Positions 8,776 to 21,967 are shown, counted from the first letter of the stretch. The stretch: DNA of 64,000 bases from Candidatus Nitrosopumilus sp. (GCA_028343855.1 JAOLZN010000005.1:18447-82446); one strand, 5' to 3'. Translations and numbers: made by a program. Notes: generated by a model from the letters alone, not told the origin.

Positions 8776-9183
8776 ATGGATTGTATTTTTTGTAAAATAA
8801 TCTCCAAACAAATTCCTGCAAAAATTCTTAACGAAACATCTCATTCTATTTGTTTTTTAGATGCATTTCCTTTGGCAAAGGGTCATGTATTGGTAATTCC
8901 AAAAAAACACCACCAAAAAATTCAGGAACTGAGCACTGATGAAAATTCTGATTTATTTTCTTTAGTTCATACAATGATGTCAAAAGTTGATTCTATTACT
9001 GGCTCAACTTTAGTTGCAATACATAATGGTGAAAATGCTGGTCAAGAGATACCTCATGTTCATGTACATTTAGTTCCCAGAGATAAATTTGATTCTGCGG
9101 GACCCATACACAGTATGTTTAATTCTTCACCGAAATTGTCTGATTTTGAGATTGAAAAATATTATGATTTATTAAAAATTTAA
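8776..9183 (+). CDS. HIT-family nucleotide hydrolase
   Basis: A 135-residue histidine-triad protein with the signature HVHVHLVPR near residue 95 and the N-terminal zinc-type cluster CIFCKII. HIT proteins of this branch act on nucleotide phosphoramidates or dinucleoside polyphosphates. The stop codon overlaps the end of the opposing DnaJ-ferredoxin gene by 4 bp. A TA-rich box about 25 nt upstream again suggests a leaderless message. Confidence 0.94.
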   Translation: MDCIFCKIISKQIPAKILNETSHSICFLDAFPLAKGHVLVIPKKHHQKIQELSTDENSDLFSLVHTMMSKVDSITGSTLVAIHNGENAGQEIPHVHVHLVPRDKFDSAGPIHSMFNSSPKLSDFEIEKYYDLLKI

Positions 9184-9848
9184 TACGGAAATAATTTTTC
9201 TTTTGTTTTAATATTTTCTACTATTATTGCTTTTGTTGGACATGTTTCAGCTGCATTCATGATTTTATTTACTCCTGCCCCCTTTTGATTAATTACTTTT
9301 GATTTGGGATTTGTTTGAGTGTTTTTATCTATTTCAAAAACTGTTGGTGCAATTATTTCACAACTACAACAACCAATACACAATGATTTGTCTACACTGA
9401 CTTGTAGATCTGGTTGTTTGTTTGGTTCTTTTGCTTTTTCATATTCTCCGTTTTTACCATCTGCTCTTATTCTAGCATTGTAATCTTCCCAGAATTTTTT
9501 TTCATACTCTTTCCAAAAAGTTGGATCTCCTTCTTCAAATTCACGTGTATATTTACCCCAATCTTGTTCTGGAATACCTCCATCATCTGGTGCTCCCCAC
9601 TGTGGTTTTGGTTTAACTCTTTGATTCCCTGAATTTTGTTTTACTTGTTCATACATTCCATCATCTTTTTCATTCTTTTTTAGAAAATTATATGCCTCTG
9701 TAATTTTTTTAAATTCTGTATCTCCATTTTTTTGCTTATTTTTATCAGGATGTAATTCTAGTGCCATTTTTCTATATGCTGTTTTAATTTCTTCTTGTGA
9801 CGAATTCTGATTGACATTTAATGTTACTAATGCCTCTCTTCTATTCAT
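9180..9848 (-). CDS. J-domain/ferredoxin fusion protein (DnaJ-Fer)
   Basis: A 222-residue fusion. Residues 1-60 form a J-domain with the Hsp70-stimulating HPD triplet at 33-35. A Trp/Asp-rich linker (about 80-130) leads to a bacterial-type [4Fe-4S] ferredoxin domain with C157-x2-C160-x2-C163 and a fourth ligand C203 followed by Pro. An extra Cys at 161 makes the motif CIGCCSC. This architecture occurs in plant/algal chloroplast proteins and in Thaumarchaeota; I recall it being discussed as a horizontal transfer. It probably delivers or senses Fe-S clusters with DnaK, but that is inference. Monocistronic, convergent with the HIT gene. Confidence 0.92.
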   Translation of the reverse strand: MNRREALVTLNVNQNSSQEEIKTAYRKMALELHPDKNKQKNGDTEFKKITEAYNFLKKNEKDDGMYEQVKQNSGNQRVKPKPQWGAPDDGGIPEQDWGKYTREFEEGDPTFWKEYEKKFWEDYNARIRADGKNGEYEKAKEPNKQPDLQVSVDKSLCIGCCSCEIIAPTVFEIDKNTQTNPKSKVINQKGAGVNKIMNAAETCPTKAIIVENIKTKEKLFPY

Positions 9849-9899
9849 AATGGGTATAACCAGTCATATGTTAATAATCATTGTTAGTATTTTTTAATA

Positions 9900-10262
9900 T
9901 TATTCTAGAATTTCATCATCTTTTTCATTCCATGCTGGTTCAACAATGCATAAAAATCGTAAATTTTTCATTCCAATATTTTCAATATTTTGTTTAGAGT
10001 TTGGGGGAACATATGCTGAATCATCTTTTTTCAACTGAAAAATTTTTTCATTAATTTTTAATTTTCCCTCTCCTTCTAAAATGTAGTAAATTTCAGATGA
10101 TTTTATTTTATGAAGTTTAGTTTTTTTTCCAGATTCTAATGAAAATTGTGCAATACTATAATTAATCCCATTTGATGTATTGTGTGGTTCAAAATATTGT
10201 TTAATTTTTGCACCTTCACCCCCTTCGATAAATTCGATCTTTGAGTTTTCTTTGATTGACAT
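9900..10262 (-). CDS. cupin-domain protein
   Basis: A single-domain cupin of 120 residues. The beta-barrel core includes GKKTKLHKIKSSEIYYILEGEG (motif 1, with Glu retained and one His) and a second motif around KKDDSAYVPPNSKQNI. The metal-binding histidine set is incomplete compared with catalytic cupins, so a binding or regulatory role is possible. It lies 5 bp after another cupin gene on the same strand and is surely co-transcribed with it. Confidence 0.85.
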   Translation of the reverse strand: MSIKENSKIEFIEGGEGAKIKQYFEPHNTSNGINYSIAQFSLESGKKTKLHKIKSSEIYYILEGEGKLKINEKIFQLKKDDSAYVPPNSKQNIENIGMKNLRFLCIVEPAWNEKDDEILE

Positions 10263-10267
10263 TACAT

Positions 10268-10723
10268 TTAAATTATTTTTGTGACTTTATTTCTAAAATC
10301 TGATTCATACCATACTGTTTTGTATGTAGAATTTTTTTTAGGCAATATGTTAATTGCAATATGTGAAAATTCTTTCTTTTTATCAATGGAACCATGAGTG
10401 TGGAGAGTTTTTGCAGGAATATGAACAATATCACCTTCATTTAGATTAATTCTTTCAGTTCTTTTAATTTTAAATTCTGATTTTTTAGAACCATATTTTT
10501 TAAAAATTTCTAAATTTCCCTTTCCTTTTACTGCCATTAATACTTGATTTCCATTATGAAAATGAAGTTTAGTTTTAGAACCTTTTTCAAAATGAACATG
10601 GTAGATATCTTGATCCTTAGATTTGATCTTTTCTGAAAGTACTTTCATCCATGTTTTGCCGGTAAACCATTCTGGATTAACTTCTCTCTTATCTGCTGAA
10701 CCATTAATGTTTGATTTTTTCAT
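10268..10723 (-). CDS. cupin-domain protein
   Basis: A 151-residue cupin. Motif 1 reads HFEKGSKTKLHFHNGNQVLM, with two His suited to metal binding, and motif 2 reads LNEGDIVHIPAKTLHTHG. The better preserved metal site distinguishes it from its operon partner, which starts 5 bp downstream. The pair may form a heteromer, or one may be a degenerate copy. Substrate unknown. Confidence 0.86.
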   Translation of the reverse strand: MKKSNINGSADKREVNPEWFTGKTWMKVLSEKIKSKDQDIYHVHFEKGSKTKLHFHNGNQVLMAVKGKGNLEIFKKYGSKKSEFKIKRTERINLNEGDIVHIPAKTLHTHGSIDKKKEFSHIAINILPKKNSTYKTVWYESDFRNKVTKII

Positions 10724-10837
10724 AATATTTTTCTTAAATAACCTCTTTTTCTTTGTTTGGAATTTTTATTTTTCCTATTTAGATATTTTTTAAATCAGAA
10801 TTGGTTTAATATGATGAATTAAATATTTTGTATAGGC

Positions 10838-11542
10838 TTGAAAAAAAATCATGATCAAAAAACAATTGTTTTAAGAAAAAAACTTGATGAAAATGAAGTT
10901 TTAGAAATTATCGATGATAAAAAAACTACAGTGTTTAAATCTCTATTTTCACGTCCAAAAAAAAATGATATCCATATTCATTCTGTAAAATTGTATTATG
11001 AATGCATTTTAATGATATCTGGTAAATATATGGCAAATTATTTCCGAAAAGCCACTCATTCTATTTCTGTTCCTTCAAATGTATCTGAAGTAATTTTGGG
11101 TGATGGTATTTTTCCAGTAAGAAGTAAATCTAATTTTAAAAAAGCAATTGTTGGAAAACGTGGTAAAAACAAAATTGATCTAAAACTTGAAGAGCATGTT
11201 TTTGTTGAAAATGAGGATGAGTTAACATTTGATCATCATGGTAGAGAAATTAAATTTCCTTTTAAATTAAATTCTAAAACAACTGAAAATTACCCTAACA
11301 GATTATTGGAAAAAAATTCATCCAATGTAAAAAATTCTGAACTATCTCATGATGATGTAATAAAAAAATTACAAATTTCATTAAAAAAACCATTGCAAGA
11401 TGAAGTAAGAAAACTTGAGGAGGAATTCGTTTTACGTGAAATTACTGAAGTCTATGTTCCAATTTATGAGGCAAGATTGATTGGGCCAAAAAAGAAAGTT
11501 GGAATTATTAGAATAGATGCAGTGCGTAACAAAATCTTATAA
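10838..11542 (+). CDS. uncharacterised 234-residue protein
   Basis: Not recognised. The only in-frame start that opens the whole frame is a TTG at 10838; the ATG pair at 10811-10816 hits a stop at 10820. The N-terminus is basic, the middle (about 45-90) looks like beta structure with VKLYYECILMISGKY, and a charged helix around 150-190 precedes a C-terminal beta stretch ending GIIRIDAVRNKIL. No membrane helix, signal peptide or metal cluster. It ends over the 3' end of the opposing TPR gene (6-bp overlap). Confidence 0.7.
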   Translation: MKKNHDQKTIVLRKKLDENEVLEIIDDKKTTVFKSLFSRPKKNDIHIHSVKLYYECILMISGKYMANYFRKATHSISVPSNVSEVILGDGIFPVRSKSNFKKAIVGKRGKNKIDLKLEEHVFVENEDELTFDHHGREIKFPFKLNSKTTENYPNRLLEKNSSNVKNSELSHDDVIKKLQISLKKPLQDEVRKLEEEFVLREITEVYVPIYEARLIGPKKKVGIIRIDAVRNKIL

Positions 11543-12358
11543 TTTTACTAACGCCCTAAACTTATCATCATTATGTAATATTGTAAACATTGGTTCTTCT
11601 TTTGCCCATTTACGAATAATTTTTGGGTTTCTTGAAATTGCTTGTTTCAATAATTCTAATGCTTCTGGATATTTTTTTAATGCAGCCTTACTTCTAGATT
11701 TTGCATAAATCACATTTACATTATCTTTGTATTTTTTTAGAATGTCGTCAAATACATCAAGTGCTTTTTCATGTTTTCCTAGCTCTGCAAGTTGCACTCC
11801 TTTTTGAAAAAATGCATCCTGATTGCTAGGATGTTTCTTACAAACGTTTTGAAAACAATTGAGTGCTTCTTCATGTCTTTTCATTTTTCCTAATACTATT
11901 CCTTTGTATACCATCGCGTTTGGTTTTCTAGAGTCAATTGATATTGCTTTTTCTAAAACTGTTAGTGCAAGTTCGTGCTCTTGAATTTTATCTAGTAATA
12001 CCCCTTTGTTGAAAAATGATGCTGCATATTTTGGATCTGCTACAATTGCTTCATCATAACATTCTGAAGCTGCTTGAATATTTCCATTTTCTGCCATTGC
12101 AATTCCTTTATTGTTTAATGCTTGAGCATCTTTTGGATTAATTTCTAATAATTTATCAAAACAAGTTACTGCATCACTGTATTTTTTCATTTGATTTAAT
12201 GCTAATCCTTTATTGTACAATGCTTCTGTATCTGTTGAATTTTGTTTTAGAATTTTGTTAAATAATGATACTGCTGCTTTTGGTTGGTTTCTTTCCATCA
12301 TTGACATTGCATTATACCTGATATCTTCTGGATTCTCTTTTGATCCAAATAATCCCAT
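11537..12358 (-). CDS. TPR-repeat protein
   Basis: A 273-residue protein built from about seven 34-residue tetratricopeptide repeats (for example ALYNKGLALNQMKKYSDAVTCFDKLLEINP and the copies that follow). TPR arrays are protein-interaction scaffolds. The opening MGLFGSKENPEDI resembles the MGLF starts of two zinc-finger proteins in this window. The last 30 residues lose the repeat pattern. No enzymatic domain; partner unknown. Confidence 0.92.
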   Translation of the reverse strand: MGLFGSKENPEDIRYNAMSMMERNQPKAAVSLFNKILKQNSTDTEALYNKGLALNQMKKYSDAVTCFDKLLEINPKDAQALNNKGIAMAENGNIQAASECYDEAIVADPKYAASFFNKGVLLDKIQEHELALTVLEKAISIDSRKPNAMVYKGIVLGKMKRHEEALNCFQNVCKKHPSNQDAFFQKGVQLAELGKHEKALDVFDDILKKYKDNVNVIYAKSRSKAALKKYPEALELLKQAISRNPKIIRKWAKEEPMFTILHNDDKFRALVKL

Positions 12359-12395
12359 ATTTTTAAGATAAAACTATTGTTAATGAAAGTTTATC

Positions 12396-12515
12396 TCAAT
12401 TCTGAGATTTGAATTTTTTAATTGCTTCTTTTGCCATTTCTTCCTGCTTTTTTGCAGATGTATCTGTTGGATCATCTGTTGCATATGCTTCTTTTTTTTC
12501 TTTTTTCTTATCCAT
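12396..12515 (-). CDS. 39-residue charged micro-protein
   Basis: Reads from ATG 12515 to TGA 12396-12398. The peptide begins MDKKKEKKEAYATDDPTD and ends in a Lys-rich helix (KQEEMAKEAIKKFKSQN). Nearly all residues are charged or small. It fills a 240-bp gap upstream of the TPR gene on the same strand. Coding status is judged from amino-acid composition only, since AT-rich DNA can produce Lys-rich chance frames. Confidence 0.5.
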   Translation of the reverse strand: MDKKKEKKEAYATDDPTDTSAKKQEEMAKEAIKKFKSQN

Positions 12516-12599
12516 GATTAATCACAATTATCATTTTATAAAAATATGAATAAATCTATCAAAGATACCCTTAATTTGATTTAATTATTATTTCAATTA

Positions 12600-12953
12600 T
12601 TGTCAGACTATCAATTATCTTATTTAGCTGATAAGGTGTTTATTCATCATTGGCCAAAGGACACCTCTACGTGGTCTGAATCATTTCAAAAAAAATTAAA
12701 TGTTTCAATAAATAAAAATTCTGAAAAAAAACAAATTATTGTTAATTCTAAAATAATTAAGATTGAAGAGTTTCAATTTTTTAATTTAAAAAAAATTGGT
12801 ATTTCTGTCCCTTTCTTTAAAGAAGAATGTACTATGATTTTTGAAGCACAAGTTGAAGATTTTTTTGCTCATATTCATATAACTATAAAATTTAATAATT
12901 TTTTAGAAGTTTTTAATGAATTAATTTCTTGGAATAATAAATTTCACAAATAA
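12600..12953 (+). CDS. uncharacterised 117-residue protein
   Basis: A frame starting with TTG at 12600 (MSDYQLSYLADKVF). It is rich in Lys, Asn and Phe, with no membrane helix and no metal motif. A C-terminal region FFAHIHITIKFNNFLEVFNELISW looks like an alpha-beta end. I do not recognise a family. It is convergent with the aminotransferase gene, whose stop lies 11 bp beyond. Confidence 0.6.
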   Translation: MSDYQLSYLADKVFIHHWPKDTSTWSESFQKKLNVSINKNSEKKQIIVNSKIIKIEEFQFFNLKKIGISVPFFKEECTMIFEAQVEDFFAHIHITIKFNNFLEVFNELISWNNKFHK

Positions 12954-12963
12954 TTTTTGTATT

Positions 12964-14259
12964 TCAAAAATTTTCTGAGGCTTGAATTATCTTTTTAATA
13001 TCTTCTTTTGTATGACTAATTGATATTGCTCCTAATTTACCTGGTAGGAAAAATATTCCATCTTGAGAAATCATTTTGAAATGATATTTTTGTAACATTG
13101 TTGAATTACATTTTGCAACATCTGTTGAATTTGTTATTTCACTAATGCCGTTTTGAACAAAATGAGTCATGAATAATGATCCTTTACCTGTGACTGCAAC
13201 TCTTCCATCAAACACCTTTTCTAACTCTTTTCTTGCGTAATCTCCTAATGCATTAATTTTTTGATACGTTGATTTTTTAGTTTTTAGATAATTTAGTGTT
13301 GCATATCCTGATGTCATTGATGTAGGATTTGCTGAAAATGTACCTCCTCCAATGTATGAGCGTTCTGATTTTTTCTTATCTGTTGTATCTGCATAATCCA
13401 TCACTTCTTTTTTACCACACATTATTCCTATTGCCATGCCGCCTCCTGCTATTTTTCCTAATGTTACAATATCTGGATCTAATTTCATTGTTGGATATAA
13501 ACAACCATATCTAAATCTAAAACCTGTAACAATTTCATCTAAAATAAATAATGATTTATTTTTATGAACAAATTCTTGAATTCCTTTTAGATACTCTTTT
13601 GTTGCAGGTATACATCCCCCTCCCCCTAACACTGGTTCTATTATAACACCTGCAAGATTTTTTGAATATTTTTTTAATATTTTTAATGAATTTTCTAAAT
13701 CATTGTATGGAATCGAAACAATTTTTTCTTCGTTAACAACACCACTACTTTCTGATTCTTTGAATGGCCAGTTAACACTTTTTAATAAATCTGAAGTATA
13801 TCCGTGCCATCCTCCATCTATTTTTGCAATAATTTTTTTCCCTGTAACTGAACGAGCTAATCTTACTGCATACATTGTTGCTTCTGTACCTGATGTTACA
13901 TATCGAATCTTCTCTGCAACTGGTACTGCTTTTGAAATTAATTCTGACAACTTTATTGTTTGTTCATTTACTGTTCCATACATCCAACTTTTTTCAATTT
14001 GGTTTTTAATCGAGTCTTTGATATTTTTTTGACCGTGACCTAATATCAAAGACCAATGACCCATCCAATAATCTGTGTATTTGTTATTGTCAACATCTAT
14101 CAAATTTTTTCCTAATGATGATTTTACTACAAATGGATATGGATCGAAATATCTAATGTTATGGGAAACTCCGTTGACATGAAGTTTTAATGACTTAGAA
14201 AATATTTTTGCAGAAGTTGGTGTTTTTTTCTTATAATTTTTTATGTGATCCAAAACCAA
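12964..14259 (-). CDS. class III aminotransferase, glutamate-1-semialdehyde aminomutase-like
   Basis: A PLP enzyme of 431 residues, the normal size for glutamate-1-semialdehyde 2,1-aminomutase relatives. The diagnostic blocks are [16 protein letters not shown] (phosphate binding), [13 protein letters not shown] (cofactor Asp) and [10 protein letters not shown] (Schiff-base Lys). HemL proper makes 5-aminolevulinate for haem and cobalamin; the N-terminus here ([15 protein letters not shown]) and the pocket loop [11 protein letters not shown] are compatible with HemL-like enzymes but do not prove HemL. No haem genes flank it, so I leave the symbol empty. It is divergent from the rRNA operon. Confidence 0.85.
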   Translation of the reverse strand: MVLDHIKNYKKKTPTSAKIFSKSLKLHVNGVSHNIRYFDPYPFVVKSSLGKNLIDVDNNKYTDYWMGHWSLILGHGQKNIKDSIKNQIEKSWMYGTVNEQTIKLSELISKAVPVAEKIRYVTSGTEATMYAVRLARSVTGKKIIAKIDGGWHGYTSDLLKSVNWPFKESESSGVVNEEKIVSIPYNDLENSLKILKKYSKNLAGVIIEPVLGGGGCIPATKEYLKGIQEFVHKNKSLFILDEIVTGFRFRYGCLYPTMKLDPDIVTLGKIAGGGMAIGIMCGKKEVMDYADTTDKKKSERSYIGGGTFSANPTSMTSGYATLNYLKTKKSTYQKINALGDYARKELEKVFDGRVAVTGKGSLFMTHFVQNGISEITNSTDVAKCNSTMLQKYHFKMISQDGIFFLPGKLGAISISHTKEDIKKIIQASENF

Positions 14260-14406
14260 ATTTCCCCAGATCTACTGAGATTTTAATCAACATTAGTATT
14301 TTTACTGGTGCTGTTGCTGATCTAATTTATTTTGAGGCTATTTTTGCTAAAATTTTGTTGTAATTTTTACAATTTTTGATGCGATCTGGTCAAATTTCAC
14401 GCATGG
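14260..14406. other. non-coding region upstream of rRNA promoter
   Basis: AT-rich segment between the aminotransferase start and the rRNA TATA box. I see no open frame with coding character and no clear repeat. It probably holds upstream activating sequence for the rRNA promoter and the promoter of the divergent aminotransferase, but I cannot point to a specific site. Confidence 0.5.
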
Positions 14407-14414
14407 TTTATATG
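14407..14414 (+). promoter_or_regulatory. rRNA operon TATA box (predicted)
   Basis: TTTATATG is the best TATA-like match upstream of 16S. It would place the transcription start near 14432-14436, leaving a leader of about 205 nt before the 16S 5' end, long enough to contain the processing-stem arm found at 14555-14578. Confidence 0.55.
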
Positions 14415-14435
14415 GATTCTGTCATCTTCGGCTTC

Positions 14436-14640
14436 TGCATACGTAAAGCAATAGGCGGCGCTCGTGATGAAGTATGGCAATATGCCACTTTGTGATTCAT
14501 GGGCCTCCATTTACGCATACAAAAATGAGGATTTGATTGAAAGATCATTTCTGAGATGTGAAGATTATGTGCATCCGTCAATTCCAATTTACAAGTACAA
14601 ATGTACTTCAATAATCAAGACCAAAAAGAAAAAAAATTCA
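14436..14640 (+). other. pre-rRNA leader with processing-stem arm
   Basis: Transcribed leader of the rRNA operon. It contains a hairpin at 14470-14490 (TGGCA/TGCCA core), the 5' arm of the 16S processing stem at 14555-14578, and a small hairpin AAGTAC-AAAT-GTACTT just before the 16S 5' end. The arm pairs over 24 bp, with two G-U pairs, with 16129-16152 on the other side of 16S. Open frames seen in this stretch are accidental. Confidence 0.75.
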
Positions 14641-16114
<1,474 letters not shown>

Positions 16115-16251
16115 GACATGGAAAGTGTACGGGTGTACATAATCTTCACATCAAATCATCGATGCAATGCATCACGAAAGTGATGTATGAAGGATGTAGC
16201 GGGCCATTTACCGGTGGCTTGCAATGATCGTCGTGCATAGTCGTGTAATAT
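16115..16251 (+). other. 16S-23S spacer, no tRNA
   Basis: A spacer of about 137 nt made of RNA helices rather than genes. It holds the 3' arm of the 16S processing stem (16129-16152), a hairpin with a GAAA tetraloop (stems 16168-16175 and 16180-16187), another 8-bp hairpin (16198-16205 with 16214-16221, two G-U pairs), and the 5' arm of the 23S stem (16235-16248). The tRNA-Ala found in the spacer of many euryarchaea is absent. Confidence 0.85.
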
Positions 16252-19262
<3,011 letters not shown>

Positions 19263-19332
19263 TTACATAGAGACTATGCGCGATGAATCATTATATTCAT
19301 CAAGTGGATAACATATACACGACTTGTACGAT
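19263..19332 (+). other. 23S trailer: 3' arm of processing stem and a hairpin
   Basis: The segment directly after 23S completes the 23S processing stem (19263-19268 and 19272-19279 pair with 16235-16248) with a three-base bulge on each strand. It is followed by a hairpin at 19282-19301 (GATGAAT/ATTCATC, 6-nt loop), which may be a 3'-end or termination signal ahead of the repeat array. Confidence 0.6.
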
Positions 19333-19591
19333 GATTTCATTTTAAATCACACATAGCGTTAGCTATGCATTGTTGATTTCATTTTAAATCACACATAGCG
19401 TTAGCTATGCATTGTTGATTTCATTTTAAATCACACATAGCGTTAGCTATGCATTGTTGATTTCATTTTAAATCACACATAGCGTTAGCTATGCATTGTT
19501 GATTTCATTTTAAATCACACATAGCGTTAGCTATGCATTGTTGATTTCATTTTAAATCACACATAGCGTTAGCTATGCATTGTTGATTTCA
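19333..19591. repeat. six perfect 42-bp tandem repeats after 23S
   Basis: Six back-to-back identical copies start at 19333, 19375, 19417, 19459, 19501 and 19543, with a 7-bp partial seventh at 19585. Each unit carries two inverted repeats: GATTT...AAATC at its start and CATAGC-GTTA-GCTATG in its second half. The array begins about 70 bp after 23S and ends 3 bp before the stop codon of the convergent RDD gene. There are no variable spacers, so it is not CRISPR. It could terminate rRNA transcription, roadblock forks or bind protein; perfect identity implies recent expansion. Confidence 0.97.
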
Positions 19592-19594
19592 AAA

Positions 19595-20074
19595 TTAATC
19601 TTTAATATATTTAAAATCTGAATCTGATTCCACTTTTTTAATTTTAATGATTAATGTGTCTCCTAATTTATTGAATATTCTTTGACGTTTTTCATTTGTT
19701 ATGATCAATCCTAATATCATGTCTATTGGAAGAATGAATGATTTACCAAAACTACTGATTACCACTCCAATCAAACTTGGTTTTTCACCTTGACTATTTA
19801 TGATTTTTAGATTGAACATTTTTTTTCCAATTGTTTGACCTGTTTTATATTCTAAAATTATCCAATATGAAAAAAACATAACACTTGTTGGGATATACAT
19901 TCCATCATTAGTAATAAAATTTTCAAAATTATAATCTAGGTATAGAAAAGATATAAAAAATATTGATGATGATATCAGTGAAATAATGACAAAATCAACT
20001 AACCATGCAAAAAATCTGTCTTTCCATTTGGCAAGTATTATTTTTGATGATTCAGAATTATCTATATTATTCAA
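19595..20074 (-). CDS. RDD-family membrane protein
   Basis: A 159-residue integral membrane protein with three hydrophobic segments (about 22-46, 60-75, 108-126). The RDD signature shows as RFFAWLVDFVIISL near residue 20 and as QTIGKKMFNLKIINSQG near residue 87. RDD proteins are of uncertain role, sometimes linked to ion or small-molecule transport. The gene runs toward the rRNA operon and its stop codon abuts the 42-bp repeat array. Confidence 0.85.
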   Translation of the reverse strand: MNNIDNSESSKIILAKWKDRFFAWLVDFVIISLISSSIFFISFLYLDYNFENFITNDGMYIPTSVMFFSYWIILEYKTGQTIGKKMFNLKIINSQGEKPSLIGVVISSFGKSFILPIDMILGLIITNEKRQRIFNKLGDTLIIKIKKVESDSDFKYIKD

Positions 20075-20181
20075 TATTTGATATTTTTTTTACCTAGTAA
20101 AATACCTTAATTATTAAAAATAATTCTAAAAATTAACTTAGGAATTAATAGTGGCAATTTTAATTAAATTTGAATTAATTT

Positions 20182-21021
20182 TTGATATCCATAAATCCTT
20201 TTGATGTGTTTCTTTGGACCTTTCGTAAAAATGAAAAAGATGTAATCAATCTTTACAATACATTATCCCCAGTAATGCAAATTGCTACAGGTGGATCAAT
20301 GCTTAATTTTGGTTATTGGTCTACAAAACATAAAGATCCTATTTCTGCACAGAAAAATTTGTGTAGTGTTTTTGGCGATCTATCTGAATTGTCTACTGCA
20401 AAAAATGCTATTGATGTTGGAAGTGGATTATCTGCTCCATCTAAATTATGGCGAGATATTTATCCTAATCTTAAACTTTATGATGTAAATATTAATTTTA
20501 AACAACTATGTTTTTTAAAAAATGAAAAAAATATTCAATTTTTAAATTCTACTTCAACTAAATTACCTTTTACGAATAATTCTGTTGATCGTGTATTAGC
20601 TTTAGAATCTGCTCAACATTTCAAACCTTTAGATGATTTTATTGTTGAATCTAAACGAGTTTTAACTTCTTCCGGATTTCTCATAATGGCTGTACCCATT
20701 ACCGTTGGTAGTTCTTCTCTGGGAAAATTAGGGTTGTTAAAATTTACTTGGTCTTCTGAACATTACAGCCTAAATTATTTGAAGGATCTTCTAACTAATA
20801 ATGGCTTTAAAATAATTGATGAACAATTAATTGGTTCCGACGTTTATGATCCTCTAGCAGATTACTATGTTGAAAACAGAAAAATCCTGAGTAATAATAT
20901 TCTTGAACATTATCCTGGATATATGGAAAAAATCCTTTACAAATCATTATTAAAAATGAAAAAAGCTTCACAAGAAAAAATTATTGATTATGTTTTATTG
21001 AAATGTATTTTGAAGAATTAA
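20182..21021 (+). CDS. SAM-dependent methyltransferase (class I)
   Basis: A 279-residue methyltransferase. Motif I reads AIDVGSGLSAPSKL near residue 75, the acidic end of strand 2 is LKLYDVNI, and RVLALESAQHFKPLDDFIVESKRVLTSSGFLIM covers motifs II-III. The pattern resembles Erg6/UbiE-like C- or O-methyltransferases that act on lipids or quinones. The start is a TTG at 20182; no ATG opens the N-terminal part. A menaquinone-related role is possible because Mqn genes occur elsewhere in the window, but nothing links them directly. Confidence 0.85.
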   Translation: MISINPFDVFLWTFRKNEKDVINLYNTLSPVMQIATGGSMLNFGYWSTKHKDPISAQKNLCSVFGDLSELSTAKNAIDVGSGLSAPSKLWRDIYPNLKLYDVNINFKQLCFLKNEKNIQFLNSTSTKLPFTNNSVDRVLALESAQHFKPLDDFIVESKRVLTSSGFLIMAVPITVGSSSLGKLGLLKFTWSSEHYSLNYLKDLLTNNGFKIIDEQLIGSDVYDPLADYYVENRKILSNNILEHYPGYMEKILYKSLLKMKKASQEKIIDYVLLKCILKN

Positions 21022-21081
21022 TTCCATGTACTTTGCTTAATCCTGATAGGTTTTTATCTTGATATTGAATAATGTGACTTA

Positions 21082-21462
21082 ATGGCTGATTCTACTGGAT
21101 TTCAATTGTATGGAGAAAAATGTACTCAGTTGTTAGACGAATCTGAAATTCGATTTGCTGGAATTGTTGACAAAGATGGTCAATTAGTTGCAGGTGGATT
21201 CAAAGAAGGTTTAGTTCCACATGAAGGTGATGAAACTAGATTACAATCATTTTTAGAATTTGTTTCAAAGGCATCTATTAGAAAAGAATATGATGAAAGT
21301 CTAGGTCCTATCAATTACCTTGCTGCAAGACGTGATAAAGCTGTTTTAGTAAGTTTCCCTTTCCCTATCACTCAGATCCTATTGTTAATTTCTGCTGAAC
21401 CAACTGCAAATATTGAAAATTTGGCTAAAAAGGTTGTAGAAATTTTTACAGACGTAAATTAA
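21082..21462 (+). CDS. thaumarchaeal small protein, possibly roadblock/profilin-like
   Basis: A 126-residue soluble protein. A helix, then strands around IRFAGIVDKDGQLVAGGFKEG, then KAVLVSFPFPITQILLLISAEP and a final helix give an alpha-beta-beta-alpha-beta pattern similar to roadblock/profilin-like domains. I recall close relatives as uncharacterised proteins in many Thaumarchaeota. It stands alone between a methyltransferase and msrA on the same strand. Fold proposal is inference. Confidence 0.75.
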   Translation: MADSTGFQLYGEKCTQLLDESEIRFAGIVDKDGQLVAGGFKEGLVPHEGDETRLQSFLEFVSKASIRKEYDESLGPINYLAARRDKAVLVSFPFPITQILLLISAEPTANIENLAKKVVEIFTDVN

Positions 21463-21514
21463 TTTTTAATTTAATCAAATCCTTTTAATTTGGTAATCTC
21501 AAATATTTATTGAA

Positions 21515-21967
21515 ATGAAAGCTACGTTTGGTGCAGGATGTTTTTGGCATGTTGAAGATTTACTAAGTAAAACTAAGGGTGTAACTTCTACTGCTGTTGG
21601 ATATATTGGTGGACAATTACCTAATCCTACATATGAAGAAGTTTGTACTGATAAAACAGGCCATGCAGAAGCTGTCGAAGTTGAATATAACCCTAATGAA
21701 ATATCTTATGAAGAATTATTGGATGTATTTTGGAAAAATCATAATCCTACTACATTAAATCGTCAAGGCCCTGATGTTGGAAATCAATATCGTTCTGCAA
21801 TTTTTTATCATGATGAACAACAAAAAACAACTGCTGAAAAATCTAAGGAATCATTAGATTCATCTAAAGTATTTGATGATCCCATTGTGACTCAAATTGT
21901 TCCAGCTCCTGAATTTTACAAAGCTGAAGACTATCATCAAAAATATTTTAAAAAACAGGGATTTTAA
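21515..21967 (+). CDS. msrA: peptide methionine-S-sulfoxide reductase MsrA
   Basis: Reduces methionine-S-sulfoxide in proteins. The 150-residue length fits. The catalytic motif is GAGCFWHVE near residues 6-14; many homologues have GCFWG, so His replaces Gly after Trp. The core TAVGYIGGQ, the GHAEAVEVEY block and YHQKYF at the C-terminus are typical. No obvious recycling cysteine pair is seen at the C-terminus. The matching MsrB is at 24587-24985, not in the same operon. Confidence 0.96.
   Translation: MKATFGAGCFWHVEDLLSKTKGVTSTAVGYIGGQLPNPTYEEVCTDKTGHAEAVEVEYNPNEISYEELLDVFWKNHNPTTLNRQGPDVGNQYRSAIFYHDEQQKTTAEKSKESLDSSKVFDDPIVTQIVPAPEFYKAEDYHQKYFKKQGF

Noticed and set aside
16115..16251. A tRNA in the 16S-23S spacer
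   Set aside because: Searched by eye for a T loop and acceptor stem; only hairpins of the processing region are found.
19333..19591. 42-bp repeats as a CRISPR array
   Set aside because: The whole unit is identical with no variable spacers, and no cas genes are near.
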